Below are positions 33,244 through 42,116 of a DNA stretch of 64,000 nt, in pieces. Source of the stretch: DASUPK01 sp963843085 (lineage in GTDB: Bacteria > Actinomycetota > Thermoleophilia > Solirubrobacterales > 70-9); assembly GCA_963843085.1 (NCBI GenBank), contig CAWJJG010000011.1:124001-188000 (forward strand). The letters are read 5' to 3'. The stretch's first letter is position 1. Every line of letters starts with the position of its first letter. The translations under genes and the position numbers were made by a program. Under the pieces are notes generated by a model. That model saw nothing but the letters and a program-made list of their open reading frames with translations, did not search any database and was not told where the DNA came from.

Positions 33244-33636
33244 CTAAGCGACGATCTTGGCCTTCGCGCTCTCGAACTCCGCGTCGGAGAGCTTCTTCTC
33301 GTCGTGCAGCTTCGCGAGCTTGCTCAGCTCGTCCGCGGCGGAGCCGCCGCCGGCGGCCTGTTTGACGTAGGCGTCGAACTGCTGCTGCGCCTCCTGCTGC
33401 TGGGCGAGGGCGCGGTCACGCATGCCATGACCGCGAGCGATCAGGTAGATCAGCGTGCCCAGGAACGGCACGAAGATCAGAAAGATGATCCAGATCGCCT
33501 TGCCGAAGCCGGACATGCCGTGGTCGCGAAACAGGTCTCCGATGACCGTGAACAGGACCATCAGCCACGCTGCGAACACGAAGATTTCGAACACCGTCAG
33601 CAACGCTTGGCCGAAGGTGAAGTCAGCTAGAACCAT
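33244..33636 (-). CDS. Membrane protein with PLDc_N-like helices and SHOCT domain
   Basis: A 130-residue protein. Two helices (about residues 10-32 and 44-66, GFGKAIWIIFLIFVPFLGTLIYLI) resemble the phospholipase D N-terminal membrane module. A Gln-rich linker leads to a C-terminal SHOCT motif (ELSKLAKLHDEKKLSDAEFE), a short oligomerisation segment. Function unknown. GAAGGGAA before the ATG serves as ribosome-binding site. Confidence 0.85.
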   Translation of the reverse strand: MVLADFTFGQALLTVFEIFVFAAWLMVLFTVIGDLFRDHGMSGFGKAIWIIFLIFVPFLGTLIYLIARGHGMRDRALAQQQEAQQQFDAYVKQAAGGGSAADELSKLAKLHDEKKLSDAEFESAKAKIVA

Positions 33637-33692
33637 TCAGGTTCCCTTCTGAGTCGGGCAGTGAATCTCGGACGAGCTGAGTATGACCTGCT

Positions 33693-34226
33693 CTAGCTCG
33701 CGACGCGGCTGAGCACGTCGTCGAGCAGAGCCGAGCGGTCTCCGGCTCCGAACCTCTCGCTCAGCTGGGCCTCGATCGCGGCGCGGTTCTGGCCGTCGAC
33801 CGCCAGCTTCATCGCGACGAGCCGCTCCGCGGCGTCATCGCCGTCCGAAGCAGGGGGCGATACCGGCGCCTCCGGCGCGCCGGGCGATTCGGGTTCAGGT
33901 TCGGGGGCGGGCTCGGGATCCAGCTCGGGCTCGGGCTCCGGTTCCGGAGTCTCAGACTTAGGGATCGCCTCGGTTGCGGCGGCGACCAGGGTCCCACCGA
34001 GCTCGTCGAGGGCCCGCTTGGCGGCCTCGATCTGCCCTCGCGCGTCCGCCTCGGCGCGCTCGCGGATCCGCGTGGCCTCGGCCTGCGCCTGGTCGCGGAG
34101 GCTCACCGCCTTCGCCTCGGCATCCCGGAGGATCTCGGCCGCCCGATCCTCGGCCTCGGAGATCACTCTCCGGACCGCCTCGGCCGCCTGAGCCGCGAGA
34201 TCATCGGCATGTCGGCCGTCGCTCAT
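33693..34226 (-). CDS. Coiled-coil protein with Pro/Glu linker
   Basis: A 177-residue soluble protein. Residues 1-85 are an Ala/Glu/Arg-rich coiled coil of the kind seen in DivIVA-like and ATP-synthase-b-like proteins. Residues about 92-125 are a PE repeat linker, and the last 45 residues form a small helical domain (AERLVAMKLAVDGQNRAAIE). No family assignment. A TAGGCT -10 box lies 6 nt before the ATG. It is divergent from the DHA2 exporter gene with only 23 bp between the starts. Confidence 0.72.
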   Translation of the reverse strand: MSDGRHADDLAAQAAEAVRRVISEAEDRAAEILRDAEAKAVSLRDQAQAEATRIRERAEADARGQIEAAKRALDELGGTLVAAATEAIPKSETPEPEPEPELDPEPAPEPEPESPGAPEAPVSPPASDGDDAAERLVAMKLAVDGQNRAAIEAQLSERFGAGDRSALLDDVLSRVAS

Positions 34227-34232
34227 GTAGAA

Positions 34233-34238
34233 AGCCTA
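34233..34238 (-). promoter_or_regulatory. -10 element TAGGCT of the coiled-coil protein gene
   Basis: TAnnnT hexamer 6 nt before ATG 34226. It occupies the middle of the 23-bp divergent gap. Confidence 0.5.
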
Positions 34239-34249
34239 GTGGGCATGGG

Positions 34250-35902
34250 ATGAGCCAGCGTCACCGTACGACCGTGACCTCGACCAAGCCGGACATCCAC
34301 AAGCAGCCCGAGGCGTCCGATTCGCAGGCCTCCACCTCGCCGGGAAACGCCGGATGGGTTCTCGCGTCCCTGATCGCCGTCGCCACCGTCGCGAACCTGG
34401 GGCTGGCGGTGGCAAATGTGGCGCTGCCCGACATCGGCGACCACTTCGACGCTTCCCAGACCGATCTCAACCTGGTCGCGATCGCCTATTCCCTCGGACT
34501 TGCCTGCTCGGTTCTCTACTTCGGTGCCGTCGGAGATCGCTATGGCCGCAAGGGAATCCTGCTGGTGGGCATGGCCCTGACGATTCCGGCCGACCTCGCC
34601 GCGGCCTTCGCGCCCTCGATCGGCGTGCTGTTCGCGGCGCGGATCGTCGGCGGCCTCGCCGCCGGGATGGCGTATCCGACCACCCTGGCGCTGATCACGG
34701 CGCTCTGGTCGGGGCCGGCCAGGACGAAGTCGATCGCCCTCTGGGCGGCCACCGGCGGGGCGCTGACGGCGCTCGGCCCGCTGCTCGCCGGGATCCTGCT
34801 CCAGCACTTCTCGTGGGGATCCCCGTTCCTGCTGACGCTGCCGTTTGCCGGGCTCGCCCTCTTCATGGCGCTGAGGTTCATCCCCGCCAACGTCAACGAG
34901 ACCACGGAGCCGGTCGACCATCCAGGCGGCGTGCTCACGATCTTCCTGGTCGGGGCCTTCATCATGGGCATCAACTTCGTGGTGGTCCCGGGCAAGGGGT
35001 CGCTGGCCATCGGGTTGTTCGCGGTGTCCGCTGCCGCCCTGATCGCCTTCTTCATCAGGGAGCGGCGCGCGCGCAATCCGCTCTATGACCTCCACGTGGC
35101 CTCCCGCCGAACATTCTGGGTGGCCGCGGTCGCCGGGATCATCGTCTTCGGCTCGCTGATGGGGTCCATGTACATCGGGCAGCAGTTCCTCCAGAACGTC
35201 CTCGGCTACTCGACCGTCGGCGCTGGAGCCGCGATCCTCCCTGCCGCCCTGTGCATGGTGCTCGTGGCCCCCCGCTCGGCCAACCTGGTCGAGTCCAGGG
35301 GGGCCAGGATGACCCTGCTCCTCGGCTATCTCTTCGTGCTGCTCGGCTTCCTCACGATGCTGCTGCTCTGGAAGGAGGGCATCGCGTACTGGAAGGTCGC
35401 GCTGGGGTACGCCTTCATCGGCGTCGGGGTAGGGCTCGCCGGCACTCCCGCATCGCATTCCCTCACCGGTTCGGTCCCGGTGACGAAGGCCGGCATGGCG
35501 TCCGGGACCGCCGACCTCCAGCGCGACCTGGGCGGCGCGATCCTGCAGTCCATCATGGGCGCGTTCCTGACGGCCGGCTACGCCGCCGCAGCGTCGGCGG
35601 CGATCGCCGCGTCCGGCAAGAACGTCTCGGACGACGTGCAGAGCGAGCTCACCAAGTCGTTCTCGAGCGCCTCGGACGCGGCCAAGCAGTACTCACCATC
35701 GATCCAGCACGACATCGTCACCGCCGCCAAGGCCTCGTTCCTGAAGGGTGATGAGGCGGCGTACCTGGCCGGGATCGTCGCCGTCCTGATCGGCGCGGCC
35801 GTCGTCTTCTTCCTCTTCCCCAAGAACCATGAGGAGCGGCGGATGCTCGCCGAATTCGCCGCCGAGGACGCGGCCGCAACCAAGAGCGAGGCCACGGCCT
35901 AA
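34250..35902 (+). CDS. MFS drug exporter, DHA2 (14-helix) family
   Basis: A 550-residue drug:H+ antiporter-type exporter. It has a soluble N-terminus of about 30 residues, then helices with the DHA2 motif NVALPDIGDHFDASQTDLN, motif A GDRYGRKG, and motif C-like GALTALGPLLAG. An external loop of about 50 residues precedes the last helix, as usual in this family. The start is taken as ATG 34250; the frame extends to 33974 over the divergent gene. It is followed after 2 nt by a second DHA2 gene. Confidence 0.9.
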   Translation: MSQRHRTTVTSTKPDIHKQPEASDSQASTSPGNAGWVLASLIAVATVANLGLAVANVALPDIGDHFDASQTDLNLVAIAYSLGLACSVLYFGAVGDRYGRKGILLVGMALTIPADLAAAFAPSIGVLFAARIVGGLAAGMAYPTTLALITALWSGPARTKSIALWAATGGALTALGPLLAGILLQHFSWGSPFLLTLPFAGLALFMALRFIPANVNETTEPVDHPGGVLTIFLVGAFIMGINFVVVPGKGSLAIGLFAVSAAALIAFFIRERRARNPLYDLHVASRRTFWVAAVAGIIVFGSLMGSMYIGQQFLQNVLGYSTVGAGAAILPAALCMVLVAPRSANLVESRGARMTLLLGYLFVLLGFLTMLLLWKEGIAYWKVALGYAFIGVGVGLAGTPASHSLTGSVPVTKAGMASGTADLQRDLGGAILQSIMGAFLTAGYAAAASAAIAASGKNVSDDVQSELTKSFSSASDAAKQYSPSIQHDIVTAAKASFLKGDEAAYLAGIVAVLIGAAVVFFLFPKNHEERRMLAEFAAEDAAATKSEATA

Positions 35903-35904
35903 AC

Positions 35905-37539
35905 ATGCGCAAGTGGATCCCGATCATCATCCTGGCGTCCGGCCAGTTCGTGATGACGCTCGACACGAGCGTCATGAACGTCTCGATCTCTCAGATCACC
36001 GCGGATCTCAACACCTCGATCCAGGGAGTGCAGGCGGCCATCACCCTGTACGCGCTGGTCATGGCGGCCCTGATGCTCACCGGCGCCAAGCTCGGCGACA
36101 TCTACGGACGCAACAGGTTGTTCGCGATCGGGCTCGCGGTGTACGGGATCGGTTCCCTGACGACGGCCCTCAGCCCGAGCCTGCCCGTGCTGCTGGTGGG
36201 CTGGTCCGGCATTGAGGGTCTCGGAGCGATCATGGTGATCCCGGGGATCGCCGCCCTCACCGCCGCCAACTATCAGGGCAAGGACCGGGCACTCGCCTAC
36301 GCGCTGATCGGCGGCATCACTGCGGTCGCGGTGGCGGTCGGCCCGCTGATCGGCGGCTGGGTGACGACCAATGCCAGCTGGCGCTACGTGTTCGCGGGCG
36401 AGACGGTGATCGTCACGGTGATCATCCTGCTTCGAGGGCAGATCGCTCTGGCCCCGAAGGCCGACAAGCCCCCGAAGCTGGACATCATCGGTTCGGTGCT
36501 CTCGGTTGCGGGTCTCGGCCTTGCCGTCTTCGGGATCCTGATGGGCAGCAAGTGGGGCTTCGTGAAGCCGCTCGGGGCGCTGACGATCAACGGGACCAAG
36601 ATCACCCCACTCGGGTTCTCGGTGGTGCCCTTCATGGTCCTGGCCGGGCTGGCAATACTGGCTGGGTTCGTCCACTGGGAGGAGCGGCGGGACCGCCTCG
36701 GGCTTGACCGCCTCCTCGATACGGCGCTGCTGAGGATCACGCAGCTTCGCGCCGGCCTCACCACCCTGCTGGGCCAGCAGCTGGTGCTGATGGGGCTCTT
36801 CTTCGTCGTTCCGGTCTACCTGCAGGTGGTGATCGGCCTCGACGCGTTCGAGACCGGCAAGCGGCTGCTCCCCCTCTCCGCGGCGATGCTGGTCATGGCG
36901 ATGCTGGGTCCCAAGATCGCGGGGAGGCGCTCCCCGAGAACGGTCGCTCAGGCGGGCCTGCTCCTGATCAGCGCCGGAGCTGTGGTGATGCTCGCCACGC
37001 TCGACGTGAAGCTCAACGACACCGGTTTCAAGATCGCCATGGTCCTGGTCGGCGCCGGAGGCGGCCTGCTCGCCTCGCAGCTCGGCAACGTGATCATGTC
37101 CTCGACCGACCCCTCCAAGGCCAGCGAGACCGGCGGCCTGCAGGGAACGGCCCTGAACCTCGGCGCCTCGATCGGCACCGCCCTGATCGGCGCCATCCTG
37201 ATCCTCAACCTGATCAACGGGTTCAACGACAACGTCGCCGACAACCCGCAGGTGGCCGCCCAGACGCGCGAGGCGATCGCCGCCAACACGGAGGAGGGCA
37301 TCGACATCGTGCCGGCCGCCCAGGTCGAGCAGGTGGCGCTCTCGAAGGGCCTCACGGAGGACCAGGCCAAGGCGGTGGCGGCGGACTATGGAGACGCCCA
37401 GCTGGACGCCCTCCGTATCTCGGTCGGCGCAGTGGCGGCGATCGCGCTGCTCTGCCTCTGGTTCACACGGAAGCTGCCGACCTCAGCCGTCACACCGAGC
37501 ACCGAGCCGGATCGCGCGGCACCGGCGGACTCCGCCTGA
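35905..37539 (+). CDS. Second MFS exporter, DHA2 family
   Basis: A 544-residue, 14-helix exporter. DHA2 signatures are LDTSVMNVSISQITADL in helix 1, motif A GDIYGRNR, and the helix 5 motif AVAVGPLIGGWV. The C-terminal external loop resembles that of its neighbour. The two genes are 2 nt apart, an arrangement suggesting either a heteromeric pump or a duplication with divergence. No regulator lies next to them; substrates unknown. Confidence 0.9.
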   Translation: MRKWIPIIILASGQFVMTLDTSVMNVSISQITADLNTSIQGVQAAITLYALVMAALMLTGAKLGDIYGRNRLFAIGLAVYGIGSLTTALSPSLPVLLVGWSGIEGLGAIMVIPGIAALTAANYQGKDRALAYALIGGITAVAVAVGPLIGGWVTTNASWRYVFAGETVIVTVIILLRGQIALAPKADKPPKLDIIGSVLSVAGLGLAVFGILMGSKWGFVKPLGALTINGTKITPLGFSVVPFMVLAGLAILAGFVHWEERRDRLGLDRLLDTALLRITQLRAGLTTLLGQQLVLMGLFFVVPVYLQVVIGLDAFETGKRLLPLSAAMLVMAMLGPKIAGRRSPRTVAQAGLLLISAGAVVMLATLDVKLNDTGFKIAMVLVGAGGGLLASQLGNVIMSSTDPSKASETGGLQGTALNLGASIGTALIGAILILNLINGFNDNVADNPQVAAQTREAIAANTEEGIDIVPAAQVEQVALSKGLTEDQAKAVAADYGDAQLDALRISVGAVAAIALLCLWFTRKLPTSAVTPSTEPDRAAPADSA

Positions 37540-37590
37540 CCCGTCAAACCCACCGGCAGGAAAGACGTCAGGAAGCCCGAACGGTCGGAA

Positions 37591-38334
37591 GTGGCCGGAA
37601 ATCCCCGTGAGGGGCGAGACAAGAGGCGGCCGCTCGGGCTCTCGCGAGAGCCGGGCGAGCGCTGGAGCCAGTTCGCCACGAGGGTCGCCAACGCATTCGG
37701 ACTTGTCCTGCTGCTGGTGCTGACCACCTACGCCCTTGGCTCACTGACTGCATTCCATGGCTGGACGGCTGTCCTCACCACCCTGGTCGCGGCGCTTGCC
37801 GGCGTGGTGGGCCTCGCCGGATCGGGAGCCCGCCCGACCGTCGTCCGAGGGGCCGGAATCGCTGCGCTGATCGCGATCGTTCTCGCTGCGCTGGCCGAGC
37901 TCACCGACAGCTTCCACCTGTTGGGCGCGAGCTCGTTCGTGATCGTCTGCCTGCTGCTGCTCGCGGCCGGGGCGATCCTGCGGGCCGTCCTGATGGAGAC
38001 CGAGGTGGGATTCCGGACGATCCTGGGCGCGATCAGCGTCTACACGATCCTGGGACTCCTCTTCAGTTTTCTCTACGCGGCGATGGACAAGGTGGGGTCC
38101 ACCCCGTTCTTCGGCACCGGCGTCCCGGTAAGCGACGGCGATTTCCTCTTCTTCAGCTTCACCACCCTGACCACCACCGGCTACGGGAACCTCGTGCCCG
38201 CGGCGCAGCCGGGCAAGATGTTCGCCGGCCTCGAGATGCTGATGGGTCAGATCTTCCTCGTCACTCTGGTCGCCGGACTGGTCAGCCTCTGGCGCCCGGG
38301 ATTGCTGGCGCGATCCAGCAGGCGCTCCAGCTGA
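37591..38334 (+). CDS. Two-pore-helix type potassium channel
   Basis: A 247-residue ion channel. Several helices precede a pore module with selectivity filter TTTGYGNL (residues about 194-201) flanked by helices, the Ion_trans_2 arrangement. The four extra N-terminal helices lack the charged S4 pattern of voltage sensors. The start GTG 37591 is a choice based on frame opening. It follows the DHA2 pair by 51 bp. Confidence 0.88.
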   Translation: MAGNPREGRDKRRPLGLSREPGERWSQFATRVANAFGLVLLLVLTTYALGSLTAFHGWTAVLTTLVAALAGVVGLAGSGARPTVVRGAGIAALIAIVLAALAELTDSFHLLGASSFVIVCLLLLAAGAILRAVLMETEVGFRTILGAISVYTILGLLFSFLYAAMDKVGSTPFFGTGVPVSDGDFLFFSFTTLTTTGYGNLVPAAQPGKMFAGLEMLMGQIFLVTLVAGLVSLWRPGLLARSSRRSS

Positions 38335-38350
38335 CCTGGACTCGACACAA

Positions 38351-38390
38351 CTCCGACGTCACCTACCAGCAGCTCAGGTAGCGACCGGAG
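38351..38390. terminator. Nested inverted repeat between convergent genes
   Basis: An outer CTCCG/CGGAG and an inner CTACC/GGTAG can pair in the 62-bp space between two convergent genes. The stems are short and no U-tract follows, so it is only a possible bidirectional terminator. Confidence 0.3.
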
Positions 38391-38396
38391 CGGGAG

Positions 38397-39065
38397 CTAC
38401 GGGCAGGTGAAGGAGCTGAGGGCCGACGGAATGGCGTTGTTGAAGACCAGGCCTCCGAGGCCGAGGCCGAGCAGTCCGCCGCTCAGGTTCAGGCCTGTGA
38501 GGACGCTGCCAATGCTGTTGAGCTGAGTGACCGCTTCTGACATCTGGGTGCAGAGCGCGGTCACGTCCGGGACCGCGCCGATCGCGTCGGTGAGATCCTG
38601 CGCGCTGATGCCGTTCAGCTTGGCGGCGTTGGTCACGGCACCGGCGAGGTCCGAATTGCTGAGGCCGGAGAGCACGCCCTGCAGCGAGGTGACGTCCGAC
38701 TGCAGCTGCGAGAGCTGGGTTGTGAGGCCGGAGAGCTGGCTGGTGAGGCTGTTGAGCTGGGTGGTCACGCTGGAGTCGACCTGCCCCGGGATCCCCTGGG
38801 CTCCCTGAGCGCCGGTCGAGCCCTGCTGGCCCTGAGAGTTCCAGACGAGCGGCTTCTGCCCCTTCCTGCAGCGCTTGCCCGAGCGGACGACGCGGAGGGT
38901 GCCCTTCGCCTTGCCCTTCTTCGCGTAGCAGGCTTTGATCTGGCCGGTGGGCCCGACGACGGAGGCATGGGCCTCACCGGGCAGGAGCGCGATCATCAGC
39001 AGAGCGCCGGCGGCCGCAAGGGCGCCGAGCAACGATCGCGTGGAGAGAGGAGTCCGGGTCGTCAT
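38397..39065 (-). CDS. Secreted collagen-like/coiled-coil protein
   Basis: A 222-residue exported protein. A signal peptide ends at about HAS. Then comes a module, GQIKACYAKKGKAKGTLRVV..., with KRCRKGQKPLVWNSQG, that I associate with secreted proteins of Thermoleophilia. A short collagen-like stretch (GSTGAQGAQGIPGQ) leads into Leu/Gln/Ser heptads (about 95-130) and a Gly/Leu-rich end. The start ATG 39065 gives a clean signal; the open frame goes 36 nt further. Probably a cell-surface fibre or adhesin-like protein. Confidence 0.78.
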   Translation of the reverse strand: MTTRTPLSTRSLLGALAAAGALLMIALLPGEAHASVVGPTGQIKACYAKKGKAKGTLRVVRSGKRCRKGQKPLVWNSQGQQGSTGAQGAQGIPGQVDSSVTTQLNSLTSQLSGLTTQLSQLQSDVTSLQGVLSGLSNSDLAGAVTNAAKLNGISAQDLTDAIGAVPDVTALCTQMSEAVTQLNSIGSVLTGLNLSGGLLGLGLGGLVFNNAIPSALSSFTCP

Positions 39066-39114
39066 CAGTGGTCCCCACCGAGATCGGTAAGGACACTGCA
39101 TTCCTTGACCCCAC

Positions 39115-39120
39115 TATTGT
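39115..39120 (+). promoter_or_regulatory. -10 element TATTGT near the methyltransferase start
   Basis: TAnnnT hexamer 3 nt before ATG 39124 and 9 nt before the in-frame GTG 39130. The spacing used elsewhere in the window would favour the GTG. Confidence 0.4.
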
Positions 39121-39123
39121 GGA

Positions 39124-39990
39124 ATGGGCGTGGAGTCCAAGAAAATCGACCCGGGCGACTTCCGCGAGGTGCAGCACAAGAACTGGGACTCCGCTGCGGT
39201 CGGGTGGATGGAGTGGAGCGAGTTCAACGACCGGGCGGACCGGCACATCAGCGAGCGGCTGGTGGGGCTCGCCGGCGTGGAGCCCGGAAGCCGGGTCCTG
39301 GACGTCGCCGCCGGGTACGGCGAGCCGGCGCTGACCGCCGCTCGCAGGGCCGGCCCGGAGGGCCGCGTCGTGGCCACGGACATCTCCGCCGAGATGCTGG
39401 CCTTCGCGCGTGAACGCGCGGCAGCGGCCCGCCTGGGCAACCTCGAGTTCATGGAGTCGGACGCCTCCAGCCTCGATTTTCCGCACGAGAGCTTCGACGC
39501 CGCCGTCTCCCGCTGGGGAATCATCTTCGAGCCCGACGCCGAGGCCGCCGCGAGGCGCATCCGCGGCTTCCTCAAGCCGGGTGCGCGGATGGCGATCAGC
39601 TCGTGGGGCGAGCCCGACCAGGTCCCCTTCCTCTCGATTCCGACGAGGACGACGATGGAGCGGTTTGATGTGCCCCCTCCCCCGCCCGGAACGCCCGGGC
39701 CTCTCTCCCGGCCGACCCCCGACGCCATCGGCGGTCTGCTCGAAGGAGGTGGGTTCTCGGAGGTCGCCGTGGAGCAGGACGAGGTGATCTTCGAGTTCGA
39801 CTCCCCGGCGCACTTCACCGCCTACGTGAGGGCGATCGCCGCCCCGATCCGGGCAATGATCGAGCAGCACGCTGGCGAGGCGCAGGAGGAGGCCTGGGAT
39901 GCGATCACGCAGGCCGCAGCGGATGCGGGTGGCGGCCCGGGGCCGCTGACCCTCTCGAACGTGGTGCTGCTCGCCTCAGCAGCCGCCTGA
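39124..39990 (+). CDS. Class I SAM-dependent methyltransferase
   Basis: A 288-residue methyltransferase of the UbiE/Methyltransf_11 type. Motif I VLDVAAGYGEPAL (near residue 59), the acidic residue in VVATDIS, motif around DASSLDFPHESFDAAVSRWG, and FLKPGARMAISSW are clear. The acceptor is unknown. ATG 39124 is listed, but GTG 39130 is the better fit to the nearby -10 box. It converges on uvrB with 12 bp between them. Confidence 0.88.
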   Translation: MGVESKKIDPGDFREVQHKNWDSAAVGWMEWSEFNDRADRHISERLVGLAGVEPGSRVLDVAAGYGEPALTAARRAGPEGRVVATDISAEMLAFARERAAAARLGNLEFMESDASSLDFPHESFDAAVSRWGIIFEPDAEAAARRIRGFLKPGARMAISSWGEPDQVPFLSIPTRTTMERFDVPPPPPGTPGPLSRPTPDAIGGLLEGGGFSEVAVEQDEVIFEFDSPAHFTAYVRAIAAPIRAMIEQHAGEAQEEAWDAITQAAADAGGGPGPLTLSNVVLLASAAA

Positions 39991-40002
39991 GTCCGGGCGG
40001 CG

Positions 40003-41997
40003 CTACGCCCGAATCGCGTCGAGGTCCGCCTTGAGCTCCTTGAGCTCGTCGCGGATGCGCGCGGCCTCCTCGAAGCGGAGGTCGTCGGCCGCGGCGAGCA
40101 TTTCCTCCTCCAGCTCGATGACCAGCTTCTCGAGCTCCTCGGGCGTCTTGGTCGCGGTCTCCTCGCGGCGCCGCCGGCGCCGGCGTGGCGCGTTCGACTC
40201 CATCGCCAGGAACTCGGCCATGTCGGAGATGCCCTTGGTGACCGTGGCGGCAGTGATGCCGTGCTCCTCGTTGTAGGCCAGCTGGATCGCGCGGCGGCGG
40301 TCGGTCTCGGAGATCGCCTTGCGCATCGCGTCGGTCTCCTTGTCCGCGTACATCAGGACGCGCCCGTCGACGTTCCGGGCCGCCCTGCCGATCGTCTGGA
40401 TCAGGCTGGTCTCGCCGCGGAGGAAGCCCTCCTTGTCCGCGTCGAGGATCGCGACCAATGAGACCTCGGGAAGGTCGAGGCCCTCTCGGAGCAGGTTCAC
40501 GCCGACGAGCACGTCGTACTCGCCGAGCCGGAGCTCGCGGATGATCTGGATCCGCTCGAGGGTGTCGATCTCGGAGTGCAGGTAGCGGACCTTGAAGCCG
40601 TGCTCGAGCAGGTACTCCGTCAGGTCCTCGGCCATCTTCTTGGTGAGCGTGGTGACCAGCACCCGCTCGTCCCTCTCCGCCCGCACCCTGACCTCGTTCA
40701 TCAGATCGTCGATCTGGTTCTTGGTCTCCCGAACCTCGACATCGGGGTCGACGATCCCCGTCGGCCGGACGATCTGCTCGACGACGTTCGAGGACTCGGC
40801 CCTCTCCCACGGGCCCGGTGTGGCCGAGACGAGGACCATCTGGTTGATCCGGTCGAGGAACTCGTGAAACTTGAGCGGGCGGTTGTCGACCGCGCTCGGC
40901 AGCCGGAAGCCGAAGTCGACCAGAGTCGACTTGCGCGAGAAGTCTCCCTCGTACATCCCGCCGAGCTGCGGGATGGTCTGGTGGGACTCGTCGACGAAGA
41001 GGACGAAGTCGTCAGGGAAGTAGTCGATCAGCGTGTAGGGCGGGCTGCCCGGCGGCCGGCCGTCCAGGATCCGCGAATAGTTCTCGATGCCGGGGCAGAA
41101 GCCGAGCTCGCGCATCATCTCCATGTCGTAGCGGGTGCGTTGCTGAAGCCGGTGCGCCTCGAGCTGCTTGCCGTGCTCCTCGAAGTGGGCGACCTGGTTG
41201 CGCATCTCCCGCTCGATTTCGTCGACGGCCCGCTCCATCGTCTCCTCCTTGACGACGTAATGGCTCGCCGGCCAGACCGAGACATGATCGATCACGTCGA
41301 GGATCTCGCCGGTCAGCGGGTCGAAGTGCTGAATAGCCTCGATCTCATCCCCGAAGAGCTGGATCCGGTACGCCGACTCGGCGTACGCCGGGAAGATCTC
41401 CAGCACCTCGCCGCGGGCCCGGAAGGCGCCGCGCGCCAGGTTCTGGTCGTTGCGGCGGTACTGCATGCCGACCAGCTTGCGGAAGACGTCCTGGCGGTCG
41501 ATCCAGTCGCCGACCTTGAAGAGCTGCATCTGCTCCCGGTAGAGCTGCGGTGAGCCGATCCCGTAGATGCAGGAGACCGAGGCGACGATGATCACGTCGT
41601 CGCGGGCGAAGAGCGAGGCCGTCGCGGAATGGCGCAGGCGGTCGATCTCGTCGTTGATCGATGAGTCCTTCTCGATGTAGAGGTCCTGGGCCGGGACATA
41701 GGCCTCGGGCTGGTAGTAGTCGTAGTAGCTGACGAAGTACTCGACGGCGTTGTCCGGAAAGAACTCGCGGAACTCGTTGCAGAGCTGCGCCGCCAGCGTC
41801 TTGTTGTGGGCGATGACCAGGGCCGGGCGCTGGACGCGCTCGATCGTCGCGGCCATCGTGAAGGTCTTGCCCGTGCCGGTCGCACCCAGCAGCGTCTGGA
41901 ATCGCTCCTTCGCCTCGATCCCCTCGGCGAGGCCCTCGATCGCCTTCGGCTGGTCCGCTGTCGGCGTATATGCGGGATTCAGCTTGAATTTTCCCAT
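40003..41997 (-). CDS. uvrB: Excinuclease ABC subunit B
   Basis: A 664-residue helicase-like subunit of nucleotide excision repair that loads onto damage with UvrA and recruits UvrC. It has Walker A GATGTGKTFT, the beta-hairpin YYDYYQPEAYVP, DEAD-like VDESH, motif VI QTIGRAARN, and the C-terminal UVR coiled coil (AADDLRFEEAARIRDELKEL) that binds UvrC. The start is ATG 41997; an adjacent TTG (42000) is possible. AGGAG lies about 14 nt upstream, and TACGCT near 42050 could be the -10. No LexA box was recognised. Confidence 0.97.
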   Translation of the reverse strand: MGKFKLNPAYTPTADQPKAIEGLAEGIEAKERFQTLLGATGTGKTFTMAATIERVQRPALVIAHNKTLAAQLCNEFREFFPDNAVEYFVSYYDYYQPEAYVPAQDLYIEKDSSINDEIDRLRHSATASLFARDDVIIVASVSCIYGIGSPQLYREQMQLFKVGDWIDRQDVFRKLVGMQYRRNDQNLARGAFRARGEVLEIFPAYAESAYRIQLFGDEIEAIQHFDPLTGEILDVIDHVSVWPASHYVVKEETMERAVDEIEREMRNQVAHFEEHGKQLEAHRLQQRTRYDMEMMRELGFCPGIENYSRILDGRPPGSPPYTLIDYFPDDFVLFVDESHQTIPQLGGMYEGDFSRKSTLVDFGFRLPSAVDNRPLKFHEFLDRINQMVLVSATPGPWERAESSNVVEQIVRPTGIVDPDVEVRETKNQIDDLMNEVRVRAERDERVLVTTLTKKMAEDLTEYLLEHGFKVRYLHSEIDTLERIQIIRELRLGEYDVLVGVNLLREGLDLPEVSLVAILDADKEGFLRGETSLIQTIGRAARNVDGRVLMYADKETDAMRKAISETDRRRAIQLAYNEEHGITAATVTKGISDMAEFLAMESNAPRRRRRRREETATKTPEELEKLVIELEEEMLAAADDLRFEEAARIRDELKELKADLDAIRA

Positions 41998-42116
41998 CAA
42001 TAATCGGGTTGCTCCTCAGGCTTCCCCCTCCGGGGCACCCTCGGATCAAGCGTAGCTGGCGCCCATTACCGGAAACCGCCGAGTTCCAAAGGCGGCTGCC
42101 CGGGTACCCCGGAAGC

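Noticed and set aside
42071..42087. Imperfect palindrome upstream of uvrB as LexA box
   Set aside because: The half-sites are GGAAAC and AGTTCC with 5-nt spacing and mismatches, not GAAC-N4-GTTC.
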